DNA of 64,000 nt from Clostridium putrefaciens (GTDB taxonomy: Bacteria; Bacillota; Clostridia; Clostridiales; Clostridiaceae), in contig NZ_UFWZ01000001.1 of assembly GCF_900461105.1 (NCBI RefSeq), forward strand, positions 930,001 to 994,000, given 5' to 3'. Each line of letters starts with the position of its first letter. Within the stretch, counting starts at the first letter, position 1. Position numbers and translations under genes: made by a program. This document shows positions 28,059-36,386 of the stretch, piece by piece. The notes under the pieces are model-generated. The model searched no databases. It was not told the origin of the DNA and saw nothing but the letters and a program-made list of their open reading frames with translations.

Positions 28059-29645
28059 ATGGAAAACTTTGATAAGGATTTATATTCAGTACAAGAGGCA
28101 AGAAACCTTGCTAGACTTGGAAAGGTGGCAGCTAATAAAATTGCTACTTATAGTGAAGAACAAATCGATAAAATTTTACGCAACATGGTTAGAGTTGCAC
28201 AGGAAAACCTTGTTTGTTTAGCACAAATGGCAGTTGAAGAAACAGGTTTTGGTAAAGTTGAGGATAAAACCTATAAAAATCATTTAGCATCTGCTATAGT
28301 ATATGATTCAATAAAAGATATGAAAACTATAGGTATAATTAATGAAGATGAGGTAAATAAAGTTATAGAGATTGCTGAACCAGTTGGTTTGGTTATGGGT
28401 ATAATACCTTCAACAAATCCAACTTCTACTGCAATTTTTAAAGCTATGATTTCTATAAAATCTCGTAACGCTATAGTATTTGCGCCACATCCATCTGCTG
28501 CAAAATGTACAATTAAAGCAATTGAGTTAATGAACGATGCAGCTATAGAAGCTGGTGCACCAGAGAATATTATAAGTACTGTAAAAACACCAACTATTGA
28601 AGCTACAAATGAATTAATGAAGTGTAATGAAGTTGCAATAATAATAGCAACAGGTGGTCCAGGAATGGTTAAAGCTGCTTACAGTGCAGGAAAACCAGCT
28701 CTTGGTGTTGGCGCAGGAAACTCTCCAGCATATATAGAGAAGACTGCCAACATAGAAAAAGCTGTTAGAAACATTATGGCAAGTAAGACTTTCGATAATG
28801 GTACAATATGTGCTTCAGAACAATCTATAATATGTGAAGAATGCAATCACGATGCAGTTGTTGCAGAGTTTAAAAAACAAGGCGGATACTTTATGACAGA
28901 AGAAGAAACTGATAAAGTATGCAAAATATTATTTAAAAATGGACATACTATGAATGCTAAGTTTGTTGGAAGAAGTCCACAGGTTATAGCCTGTGCTGCA
29001 GGTATTTCAGTTCCACAAGGCACTAAAGTACTTATAGGAAGACAAAATGGTGTAGGTGCTGGTAACCCACTATCATATGAAAAGCTTACAACAGTTCTTG
29101 GATTCTATACAGTAAAAGATTGCAACGAAGCATGTGAATTAAGTATTGAATTACTTCAAAATGGAATCGGACATACAATGAGCATACATACTGAAGATAG
29201 AGACATGGTTATGGCCTTTGCAAAGAAGCCAGCTTCCCGTATTCTTGTTAATACTGGTGGATCACAAGGTGGAACAGGTGCAAGCACAGGACTTAGTCCT
29301 TCATTTACATTAGGTTGTGGTACATGGGGAGGAAGTTCAACATCTGAAAATGTTACTCCAAAGCATCTTATAAATATTAAGAGAGTTGCTTATGGTTTAA
29401 AAGATTGTGCAACATTAGCATCTAATGATCCAAGCTTTAATCGTATAAAAACTGCAGAAAATTGTAATGCTGCTAGAAATCAATGTATGAATATGAGCCC
29501 AGATCAAATTGCAGCAGCAGCAAAAACTTTAAAAGATTCTAATGATAAAACTACAGTTACTGAATCTAATAGTAGCAAACTAAAAGAAGAAGAACTTTTA
29601 GCTTTAGTTAATCAAATGATTTCATCTATGAAAGGTAATAACTAA
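28059..29645 (+). CDS. cutF: CoA-acylating acetaldehyde dehydrogenase, microcompartment type
   Basis: 528 residues. Acetaldehyde plus CoA and NAD+ gives acetyl-CoA and NADH. Catalytic Cys251 is intact (FDNGTICASEQS), as is Asn120 (STNPTSTAIFKA); the cofactor region shows ATGGPGMVKAAY and GVGAGNSPAYIE. The C-terminus has a linker and then an amphipathic helix (KEEELLALVNQMISSMKG), a classic encapsulation peptide. Its inactive-looking paralogue is encoded at 19096. The stop codon overlaps the next start (TAATG), coupling it to the phosphotransacylase that uses its product. Confidence 0.92.
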   Translation: MENFDKDLYSVQEARNLARLGKVAANKIATYSEEQIDKILRNMVRVAQENLVCLAQMAVEETGFGKVEDKTYKNHLASAIVYDSIKDMKTIGIINEDEVNKVIEIAEPVGLVMGIIPSTNPTSTAIFKAMISIKSRNAIVFAPHPSAAKCTIKAIELMNDAAIEAGAPENIISTVKTPTIEATNELMKCNEVAIIIATGGPGMVKAAYSAGKPALGVGAGNSPAYIEKTANIEKAVRNIMASKTFDNGTICASEQSIICEECNHDAVVAEFKKQGGYFMTEEETDKVCKILFKNGHTMNAKFVGRSPQVIACAAGISVPQGTKVLIGRQNGVGAGNPLSYEKLTTVLGFYTVKDCNEACELSIELLQNGIGHTMSIHTEDRDMVMAFAKKPASRILVNTGGSQGGTGASTGLSPSFTLGCGTWGGSSTSENVTPKHLINIKRVAYGLKDCATLASNDPSFNRIKTAENCNAARNQCMNMSPDQIAAAAKTLKDSNDKTTVTESNSSKLKEEELLALVNQMISSMKGNN

Positions 29646-30295
29646 TGGATAATTATGAAGAATTACTAAAGCTTGTATTAGAAGCTGTTAAGGATAAGCA
29701 AGCAAATACGTTAACTAAAGAAGATTTATCAAAGATTCCAGTAGGAATTTCTAATAGACATGTACATCTTTCAGAAAAGGATGTAGAAAGCCTTTTTGGA
29801 AAAGGTTATAAACTTACAAAGTTTAAAGATTTATCTCAAACAGGGCAATATGCTTGCAATGAAATTTTGACAATTTGTGGACCAAAAGGAGCAATTGAAA
29901 GAGTTAGAATTTTAGGACCTGAAAGAAGCAAGACTCAAGTTGAGGTATTAATGGGAGACTGCATTAAACTTGGAGTAAAGCAACATGTAAAATTATCTGG
30001 AGACTTAAGTGGAACAGCTGGGGTTACATTAATTGGACCAAAAGGATCTGTTCAACTTGAAGAAGGATTAGTTGTTGCACAAAGACACATCCATATGACA
30101 AAAGAAGATGCTAAAAACTTAGATGTTTGTAATGGAGATATAGTATCAATAAAAATTGATGACTTAAGAGGTGGAATATATAGCAATGTTGCTATTAGAG
30201 CAAATGACGCTTCAAAACTTGAATGTCATCTTGATATTGAAGAAGCTAACGCAATGGGCATTAGCTCAAAAACAAAGATAACAATAGTTAAGTAA
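29645..30295 (+). CDS. PduL-type phosphate acetyltransferase
   Basis: 216 residues. The N-terminal ~20 residues form an amphipathic encapsulation helix (NYEELLKLVLEAVKDK). Two PduL domains follow, with zinc-binding histidines in VGISNRHVHLSEKDVE and VVAQRHIHMTKEDA. The enzyme converts acetyl-CoA and phosphate to acetyl phosphate and recycles CoA inside the compartment. It is coupled to the dehydrogenase gene by a one-base overlap. With the EutQ-like protein it yields acetate and ATP. Confidence 0.93.
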   Translation: MDNYEELLKLVLEAVKDKQANTLTKEDLSKIPVGISNRHVHLSEKDVESLFGKGYKLTKFKDLSQTGQYACNEILTICGPKGAIERVRILGPERSKTQVEVLMGDCIKLGVKQHVKLSGDLSGTAGVTLIGPKGSVQLEEGLVVAQRHIHMTKEDAKNLDVCNGDIVSIKIDDLRGGIYSNVAIRANDASKLECHLDIEEANAMGISSKTKITIVK

Positions 30296-30346
30296 TATTT
30301 ATAAAATTAATATAAATATAATAAAAATATTTAGGAGGAATTTAAA

Positions 30347-30637
30347 ATGAAACATGATGCATTAGGAATGATAGAAACAAAGGGATTAGTAGGAGCAATA
30401 GAGGCAGCAGACGCTATGGTTAAAGCTGCAAATGTAACTTTAGTAGGTAAAGAGCAAATAGGTGCTGGACTTGTTACTGTAATGGTAAGAGGTGACGTTG
30501 GAGCTGTTAAAGCTGCTACAGATGCAGGAGCTGCTGCTGCTGAAAGAGTTGGAGAATTAGTATCAGTTCACGTAATACCAAGACCACACTCTGATGTTGA
30601 AGTAATACTTCCAATGGCTAAATCAGAAATCAAATAA
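30347..30637 (+). CDS. BMC-H hexameric microcompartment shell protein (3)
   Basis: 96 residues forming a single canonical BMC-H domain ([26 protein letters not shown], then [33 protein letters not shown]). It is the most typical of the shell proteins here and probably the major facet tile. TTAGGAGGA lies nine bases before ATG 30347. It is the last gene of the operon, followed at once by a terminator. Confidence 0.94.
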   Translation: MKHDALGMIETKGLVGAIEAADAMVKAANVTLVGKEQIGAGLVTVMVRGDVGAVKAATDAGAAAAERVGELVSVHVIPRPHSDVEVILPMAKSEIK

Positions 30638-30663
30638 TTTTTTAAATAGAATAGAAAAAGTAA

Positions 30664-30699
30664 AAGTGTCACTAGAGTTAATTTAGTGGCACTTTTTTT
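30664..30699 (+). terminator. Intrinsic terminator ending the cut operon
   Basis: AAGTGTCACTA (30664-30674) pairs with TAGTGGCACTT (30684-30694), one G-U pair, followed by seven T. Confidence 0.92.
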
Positions 30700-30971
30700 A
30701 GCGTGTGGTGAATTGTCTCATAAAGACTTTCTAATTAGAGTGATGTAGGCTTACACATATAGCTATCATATATCTAATATTGTCGGAATATGTAGAGTGG
30801 TATTTATTTGCATAATATCGTAAATGCTATATGATATATAGTAACAGATGGGTTACAAGTCATAATTAGGTAACCTTATATAAAAGTTATTTATAAACAA
30901 AAAGCCACATTTACGTATTGACTAAAATTAAACTAAAGACCTATTTAGAAGATGACTTTCCAAAAAGGTAA

Positions 30972-31114
30972 TTTAAATACTGTTATACTTGGAATATAGA
31001 TAAAGAAAGCGTAAATGATATTTTAAATAGGATAATTGTTGGCCGTAGTAATAGAATAACATTTATTTTTACGCATGATGATTTACTAAATTATATTATA
31101 ATACAGTTTTAAAC
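30972..31114 (+). pseudogene. Relic of a second copy of the RiPP exporter gene (3' end)
   Basis: 30972-30992 and 30993-31114 match two separate parts of the ABC exporter gene at 34552-36099: the segment before its signature motif and its last ~120 bases. The bases coding the signature and Walker B are deleted. The readable part gives NIDKESVNDILNRII and RITFIFTHDD, close to the intact exporter. A complete upstream copy of the peptide cluster probably once existed. Confidence 0.8.
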
Positions 31115-31172
31115 GTCTAAGTTTAAATAAATAGCATTAATTAAGCCAAAAGATAAATGAGGAAGTGAATTT

Positions 31173-31268
31173 ATGGAATGCAATGAAGCGTATGTAATAG
31201 AGCTACCATAGATATTCTTGAGCAGATGGATGTGTGGCGCTCTAGTAGGCATGGGAGATGGCGCCTAA
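31173..31268 (+). pseudogene. Degenerate Cys-rich RiPP precursor gene (copy 1)
   Basis: It starts like the other copies (MECNEAYVIELP) behind GAGGAAGTG, but a one-base loss plus substitution creates TAG after 12 codons. A 14-base deletion removes two of the three core cysteine codons. The combined 15-base loss restores the frame only after the stop. No functional peptide is expected. Confidence 0.85.
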
Positions 31269-31386
31269 GACATAATAAAGTAGTCTAATCTAAAATGGGA
31301 CACGAAATATTAAATACTGTGTCCCTAATTAAGTCAAAAGATAAAGATGGTGTTAACACTATCAAAATAAATAAGGAGGTGAATTT

Positions 31387-31497
31387 ATGGAATGCAATGA
31401 AGTATATGTAATAGAGCTACCAACAGATATTCTTGAACAGATGGATGGATGTACATGTGCATGTGGCGCTCTAGTAGGAACAGGAGGTGGCGCCTAA
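31387..31497 (+). CDS. Cys-rich RiPP precursor peptide (copy 2)
   Basis: 36 codons behind AGGAGG (31374-31379). The leader-like half (residues 1-20, MECNEVYVIELP then TDILEQMD) is acidic; the core-like half is G-CTCAC-GALVGTGGGA. The core holds a C-x-C-x-C motif and a Gly-rich tail. The radical SAM gene downstream has the SPASM architecture that makes thioether (sactipeptide/ranthipeptide) links from such cysteines. Leader style, size and neighbours resemble the clostridial CLI_3235-type bacteriocin precursors matured by CcpM-type enzymes; that assignment is from memory of the family, not a search. Function could be bacteriocin or signal. Confidence 0.82.
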   Translation: MECNEVYVIELPTDILEQMDGCTCACGALVGTGGGA

Positions 31498-31615
31498 GAC
31501 ATAATAAAGTAGTCTAATCTAAAATGGGGCACGAAATATTAAATACTGTGTTCCTAATTAAGTCAAAAGATAAAGATGGTGTTAACACTATCAAAATAAA
31601 TAAGGAGGTAAATTT

Positions 31616-31726
31616 ATGGAATGCAATGAAGTATATGTAATAGAGCTACCGACAGATGTTCTTGAACAGATGGATGCATGTTCATGTGCATGTGGCTATC
31701 TAATAGGCCAAGGAGGTGGCGCTTAA
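31616..31726 (+). CDS. Cys-rich RiPP precursor peptide (copy 3)
   Basis: 36 codons behind AGGAGG. The leader is identical to copy 2 except Val for Ile at residue 15. The core is A-CSCAC-GYLIGQGGGA. Differences between copies concentrate in the core (G/A, T/S, A/Y, V/I, T/Q) while all cysteines and the Gly-rich tail are kept. This pattern is expected if the same maturase recognises both leaders and makes two related products. The following hairpin has a T-rich 3' side and probably ends the precursor transcript. Confidence 0.82.
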   Translation: MECNEVYVIELPTDVLEQMDACSCACGYLIGQGGGA

Positions 31727-31754
31727 GACATAATAAAGTAGTTTAATCTAAAAA

Positions 31755-31788
31755 GGGACACGAAATATTAAATACTGTGTCCCTTTCT
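31755..31788 (+). terminator. Hairpin after precursor copy 3
   Basis: GGGACAC (31755-31761) pairs with GTGTCCC (31777-31783), followed by TTTCTT. The same hairpin after copy 1 (31297-31325) and copy 2 lacks the T-run, so only this one is likely to terminate efficiently. Partial readthrough to the maturase gene is plausible. Confidence 0.65.
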
Positions 31789-31789
31789 T

Positions 31790-32304
31790 GCATAAAGATA
31801 AGTATAATTAATAGGTCTTATTTAAAAAAGTAATAATGTACTAAAAAATATGATTGCTTATTTTTAGATGACTTTTTTAAATCTTTTTATAAGCCATTGA
31901 AAAATATTATAAAAAGGAAAGGACTCTTAGAAATAATTATACAGTTTTAAGTACGTTTTTTCTGAAGGCTCCACACCAACCAATTTAAATCTATAACTAT
32001 TAATTTTTGGCAAAGATTGAATATCTTTTTATGGTATAAAGGAGTCTCTAGCCTACTGATAAATAGATATACTATTTTTATAAGTAGATACAATTATTGC
32101 AACGGACTATTTTTTTAGATGTCAACGCTACAACATATAGGATAAACCAACCTTATGGTAAACATCCCATGTAAGTAAATAAAGAGAAATAGCAATATTG
32201 ACTCTCATCCTAGAACACCTATATTTGAAGATATCAATTATAAGTGTACGGGCTCAATGATACAATTGTTTATGACGGCGTTAAGCGTCTTAATGGAGGT
32301 AAAT
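31790..32304. other. Long non-coding stretch before the maturase gene
   Basis: About 510 AT-rich bases without a convincing gene. A possible -35/-10 pair was not obvious. A short stretch (~31938-31953, AATAATTATACAGTTTTAA) resembles the end of the exporter gene and could be another scrap of it. The last 50 bases are open in the maturase frame, but a ribosome site at 32294-32299 places the start at 32305. Confidence 0.4.
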
Positions 32305-33516
32305 ATGGATAGATCAAGAGAATTAATTTTTACAAGTAATAACAAGAATGTTTTAGTTTATAATTATCATTTAAATAAGGCATGTATTATAAGTATTGGT
32401 ACATATAAAAATATTTTTGAGTCAGATTATAGTATTGATAATCTAATAAGTAATGGGATTATCGATGATTTAAGTATATCGTTACTTATAAAAAATGGAG
32501 TCTTATTTAATAATTATCATGAATATCATAGATTATCATATGCGGAAAGATTGAGCAATAGAAAAGTTGAGGTATCATTAGATGAAGTATATTTGCATTT
32601 AACTCAAAGATGTAATTTAAGATGCGATTATTGTTATAATAAAAAAAATCTAAATGATACAGATTTTCTAACTACAGATGATATTTTAATGATAGGAGAA
32701 AAGTTGAAAAAAATTGATGTAAAAAAGATAACTTTTACTGGTGGAGAAGCATTATTAAGAGATGATTTAGAGTATATAACATACAAATTCAAGAAAATGG
32801 GTTTTAAATTAGTTTTATTAACTAATGGTACAAAATTATTGAAAAATGTAAAAGTATTAGATAATGTTGATTCAGTAATTGTAAGTTTAGACACTTTAAG
32901 ACAAAGTAGTAATCAGAGAATAGGATTAAATATAGAGAGTTTAACAAAGGACTTATCAAATATTGCAATAAATTATTCAAACAAAATATATATTAGATCT
33001 GTTGTATCAAGTATTAATGAACATATATGGAAAGAAGTTGAACGATTTTCAATAGATAATGGTTTTAAATTCATATCTAATATATTTATACCTAATAATA
33101 TTAGTGAAGTTGATTTTATGCCAAAAATAGATATGATAGAAGTTGATGAAAATTTGTTGAATTTTTCAGGTAATATTTGTGGTGGCTGTTATAAAGAAAT
33201 TTCAATTGACTGTAAAGGATATATATATCCATGTCAAGCATTATTAAATGATAAATTTAAAATTGTAAATATTTTTGATGAGAATTGGTATAATCTACTT
33301 AAAGAATCAAAAATTACAGAAGAGTTTAAAAAAAGAAATGTTAATAATATAGAAGGTTGCAAAGATTGCGAATATAAATATTTATGTGGTGGAGGTTGTA
33401 GAGCAATAGCTTTTAATGTATATGATTCATTAGATGCTAAAGCAGAATGTATTTGTGATTATCATAAACAAATTGTAAAAAAGAAATTGGAAGGCTTATT
33501 AAATATATATGGTTAA
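32305..33516 (+). CDS. SPASM-type radical SAM peptide maturase (CcpM-like)
   Basis: ATG 32305 follows GGAGGT by seven bases; the frame is open further upstream but without a ribosome site. The 403-residue protein has an N-terminal leader-binding-like region (1-95, with LIKNGVLF), the radical SAM cluster C103-x3-C107-x2-C110 (TQRCNLRCDYC), TGGEALLRDD, and a C-terminal SPASM region with many cysteines (CGGC...C...C, then GCKDCEYKYLCGGGCRA and ECICDYHKQ) for auxiliary 4Fe-4S clusters. Such enzymes crosslink cysteine thiols in RiPP precursors. It overlaps the protease gene by eight bases. Confidence 0.9.
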   Translation: MDRSRELIFTSNNKNVLVYNYHLNKACIISIGTYKNIFESDYSIDNLISNGIIDDLSISLLIKNGVLFNNYHEYHRLSYAERLSNRKVEVSLDEVYLHLTQRCNLRCDYCYNKKNLNDTDFLTTDDILMIGEKLKKIDVKKITFTGGEALLRDDLEYITYKFKKMGFKLVLLTNGTKLLKNVKVLDNVDSVIVSLDTLRQSSNQRIGLNIESLTKDLSNIAINYSNKIYIRSVVSSINEHIWKEVERFSIDNGFKFISNIFIPNNISEVDFMPKIDMIEVDENLLNFSGNICGGCYKEISIDCKGYIYPCQALLNDKFKIVNIFDENWYNLLKESKITEEFKKRNVNNIEGCKDCEYKYLCGGGCRAIAFNVYDSLDAKAECICDYHKQIVKKKLEGLLNIYG

Positions 33517-34435
33517 TAAAGGAGATATTATTAAAGAGTTAATTGGTCAATATGCATTTAAAGTTGATAATAGTAAGCTAATTGAAAGCTTACCAAAGTT
33601 TGTTTATTCAAGAAATTGTAAATACTTTGATATATTAAATAGTGAACCTGCATTTAATATATTCAATTTATTAGGAATAAAATATAGGTTTTATAATAAT
33701 GAGTGTTATATAATAAGTGGATTTAAAAATATCAATAATACTGTTAAGGTTATAGATATTAATGGTATGAATTCATCAAAGGGGTTAGCAAATAGATCAG
33801 ATAAATATAAGATTAAGATTAAAGATAATAAAGGATATATAAAAACTATAAATCTCAAATATCCAAATATAATTACAAAATCTAGAAAGAATGAATATCA
33901 AATCATAAATGATAATGAATTGTATATACATTTATATGACTTTGAAAATCTTGATTTAATAAGTGTAACTAACTTTGATAATAAAAAGATTTGGCTAGAC
34001 TTAAGAAATAATCAAGGTGGTAGAGTACATAATTTGATTAAAATACTAGAGCTGTTTTATAATCATGGAGATGTCTTATTGTATCTTCAGAAACAAGATT
34101 CTTTCTTCAAAATAACATCAAAATTAAAAATATGCTATAAACCACTACACATATATTTACTTGTAAATAAAGAAACTGCTAGTGCTGCTGAGATGTTAGC
34201 AATGAAACTAAGTGAATTTGATAATGTGACAATTATTGGTGCGCAAACAGAAGGAAAATGGGTTTTAAATTCTGTAAAAAGGATTAACAATTATTATATA
34301 AGGTTTCCAGAATATGAATTTATATCAAAATCAGGTTCACATCTTAAATTAGGTTGTGGTATTGAACCTGATTATCATATCTCTGATAAAGTAATAAATA
34401 AGATGATAATTGATAAATTTTATTTAAAACTTTGA
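33509..34435 (+). CDS. S41-family (C-terminal processing type) protease, no signal peptide
   Basis: 308 residues. The catalytic Ser225 lies in TASAAEM and Lys250 in TEGK, 25 residues apart as in Tsp/CtpA; the substrate-pocket segment WLDLRNNQGGRVHNL is also present. No PDZ domain, signal peptide or membrane helix is visible, unlike the periplasmic or secreted relatives. It is therefore probably cytoplasmic and a candidate for removing the leader from the matured precursor before export. It overlaps the maturase gene by eight bases, which argues for a shared task. Confidence 0.85.
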   Translation: MVNKGDIIKELIGQYAFKVDNSKLIESLPKFVYSRNCKYFDILNSEPAFNIFNLLGIKYRFYNNECYIISGFKNINNTVKVIDINGMNSSKGLANRSDKYKIKIKDNKGYIKTINLKYPNIITKSRKNEYQIINDNELYIHLYDFENLDLISVTNFDNKKIWLDLRNNQGGRVHNLIKILELFYNHGDVLLYLQKQDSFFKITSKLKICYKPLHIYLLVNKETASAAEMLAMKLSEFDNVTIIGAQTEGKWVLNSVKRINNYYIRFPEYEFISKSGSHLKLGCGIEPDYHISDKVINKMIIDKFYLKL

Positions 34436-34551
34436 TAATTTAGTATTGAAAAGATATGGTAAGTAGATTAGAGTTATCAAATTAAACTAATAAAAATATC
34501 ATTATGCTATAATTCAAAGGCGGGTAAAATATTTATAGGATGTGATTGTAA

Positions 34552-36099
34552 GTGAAATATCGTCAGTTTTTAATTGTTATGATATGTATGGTTATAATAA
34601 ATAGTTTAGCATATTTGACACCACCTATACTTATACAGATATGGAATAATGACAGTATAGGGTTTACATCTGAAAGAGTTATATGGTTATTCGTAGTTTT
34701 GTTACTTGCTTTAATTATAGAAATTATATTTACATCAATAAGAGAAAAGTTTGCAAAGGGTTTTAATATAAAAAATTGTGTAATGATGTTAAATAGTATG
34801 TTTCATTTGAAGTATGATGAAATCAATGAAAAGGGACCTATGAATTTGATTGAGAGAATAGCTATTTCAGTAAATAGTTTCTATGCATACTATACAGGAG
34901 ATGCTATTAAAATATGGTCAAGTCTCATAATAATTACTTCAATAACTGTAATGGTTTTTTTGATGAATCCTTATATTGCTATTATATTAGTAATAATTGT
35001 ACCTATTAATTATTTTGGTTATAGACTACTAAATAAAGAACTAATGAAACGATCAAAAAATATGCAAGAGAGCACTTCATCTGGATGGCAAGAGATTCTC
35101 TCTATAGTAAACCAAACAGATTATTTAAAACAATTACCTAATTATGAAAGATTATTTGAACAATTTGATTCATCATTAAATAAGATTTACGGATCAATGG
35201 CTAAGGTGAATATTTATGCTCAGTCATCAAGTACTTTGTTAAAATCAATGAATTCTATAGTAAACATTATGGTTATGGTTTTCTTAGTAATGGACTATAT
35301 GAAATTAAATCAAAATCCAATGAATCTGGTTATTTATACAATAATATTGCCTTTGTTTTTTAATCAAGTAAATCAGTTGACCAGCTCTAATTTGAATAAA
35401 AGAGATATGGTAAACTCAAAAAGGTTTGTAGAAGAACTTAAACAACATAGAGAATTAGACGGACATATTGATATAGAATCAATAGATACAGTTGATTTAC
35501 AAATAGATGAACTAATGATAAAAGATAGAGTATTATCTAAGGATATTAATGGTAGCTATAAAAAAGGTGATATAATTTGGATAAAAGGTTCAAGTGGTGC
35601 AGGCAAATCCACTTTACTTAAGCTAATTCCAAAGTTTAGAGAATCGGAAGGTGTAAAGTTAAATAAAGAAAGTATCATCAATATAACAAATAAAAGTATT
35701 AGATCTAATGTAGAGTATCTATCTCAAAATGTTCCTATTATAAAAGGTACTTTAAGAGATAATTTATTTTTGGGAAAAGAGAGATTATTACAAATAGAAA
35801 ATGACTTAATTAAAGATCCTATTTTAGAGACAATTTTTAAAAATATTAATTTGGATACTGTTATACTTGAAGGGGGAACTAATCTTTCGGGAGGAGAGAA
35901 ACAAAAGATTGCCATAGTTAGAGCTTTATATAATCATTCGGATGTTCTTATTTTAGATGAGATAACTTCAAATATAGATAAAGAAAGCGCAAATGATATT
36001 TTAAATAGGATAATTGATGACAGTAGCAATAGAATAACATTTATTATTACTCATGATGATTTGTCGGATAGATATTATAATACAGTTTTAAACTTATAA
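34552..36099 (+). CDS. ABC exporter of the RiPP cluster, fused permease/ATPase
   Basis: 515 residues. The membrane domain (helices about 5-25, 45-65, 120-165 and 225-270) is followed by a compact ATPase domain with Walker A GSSGAGKST, signature LSGGEKQKIAIVRAL, Walker B VLILDEITSN and H-loop THDD. It lacks an N-terminal C39 peptidase domain, so leader removal must be done by another enzyme, presumably the S41 protease. The GTG start at 34552 has only a weak ribosome site. Relics of a second copy lie at 30972-31114. The probable substrate is the matured Cys-rich peptide. Confidence 0.85.
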   Translation: MKYRQFLIVMICMVIINSLAYLTPPILIQIWNNDSIGFTSERVIWLFVVLLLALIIEIIFTSIREKFAKGFNIKNCVMMLNSMFHLKYDEINEKGPMNLIERIAISVNSFYAYYTGDAIKIWSSLIIITSITVMVFLMNPYIAIILVIIVPINYFGYRLLNKELMKRSKNMQESTSSGWQEILSIVNQTDYLKQLPNYERLFEQFDSSLNKIYGSMAKVNIYAQSSSTLLKSMNSIVNIMVMVFLVMDYMKLNQNPMNLVIYTIILPLFFNQVNQLTSSNLNKRDMVNSKRFVEELKQHRELDGHIDIESIDTVDLQIDELMIKDRVLSKDINGSYKKGDIIWIKGSSGAGKSTLLKLIPKFRESEGVKLNKESIINITNKSIRSNVEYLSQNVPIIKGTLRDNLFLGKERLLQIENDLIKDPILETIFKNINLDTVILEGGTNLSGGEKQKIAIVRALYNHSDVLILDEITSNIDKESANDILNRIIDDSSNRITFIITHDDLSDRYYNTVLNL

Positions 36100-36124
36100 G
36101 TTAAAAAACAATATCAATTTAACA

Positions 36125-36164
36125 AATAAGACCATGGACTAATTAATTAGTCTATGGTCTTATT
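36125..36164. terminator. Bidirectional terminator after the RiPP cluster
   Basis: AATAAGACCATGGACTAA (36125-36142) pairs with TTAGTCTATGGTCTTATT (36147-36164) around AATTAA-like loop bases, with T-rich sequence downstream. Confidence 0.85.
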
Positions 36165-36232
36165 TTGAAGAGTTTAGTTAAGTAACAGTGTTGGAAGTGT
36201 AACACTGCTAAATCTATATAGATTTACCATCA

Positions 36233-36386
36233 TTTATCCGACGGCTACCATCCGTAACACCCCTATCCTATTCAAGGTGGGGGTGTTACGGATGCTACGC
36301 CCCTGGATAAGTTCTTCTAAGCCTTTGATGGAGAGATGTATTACTTATAAGCAAACTCCACCTGAGTCTAAGAATCACTTGATATA
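36233..36386 (-). repeat. Structured ~150-bp dispersed repeat, copy A
   Basis: It shares sequence with 47592-47732 and, at one end, with 7011-7069. One half is a large hairpin: TTATCC/GGATAA at the base and ATCCGTAACACCCC pairing with GGGGTGTTACGGAT. The other half is an unpaired ~75-base tail ending TATATCAAG on the minus strand. That end forms the last codons and stop of the DUF3793 gene (36368-37030), as it forms the tail of vanZ. It looks like a non-autonomous mobile element or a transposon-end RNA; no transposase is near. Confidence 0.75.

Larger units (their letters stand above)
31138..31790 (+). repeat. Three tandem ~229-bp units, each carrying a RiPP precursor gene
   Basis: The precursor starts lie at 31173, 31387 and 31616, spacings of 214 and 229 bases. 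The first unit is shorter by exactly the 15 bases missing inside its precursor gene. Each unit holds an AGTCAAAAGATAAA-like start, the precursor gene and a GGGACAC/GTGTCCC hairpin; units 2 and 3 also have a palindrome (GATGGTGTTAACACTATC) ahead of the ribosome site. Units are about 95% alike by eye. Confidence 0.9.

Noticed and set aside
31138-31790. Three direct repeats that could suggest a CRISPR array or satellite
   Set aside because: Period (~229 bases) and content are wrong for CRISPR; each unit carries a start codon, ribosome site and open frame for a Cys-rich peptide.
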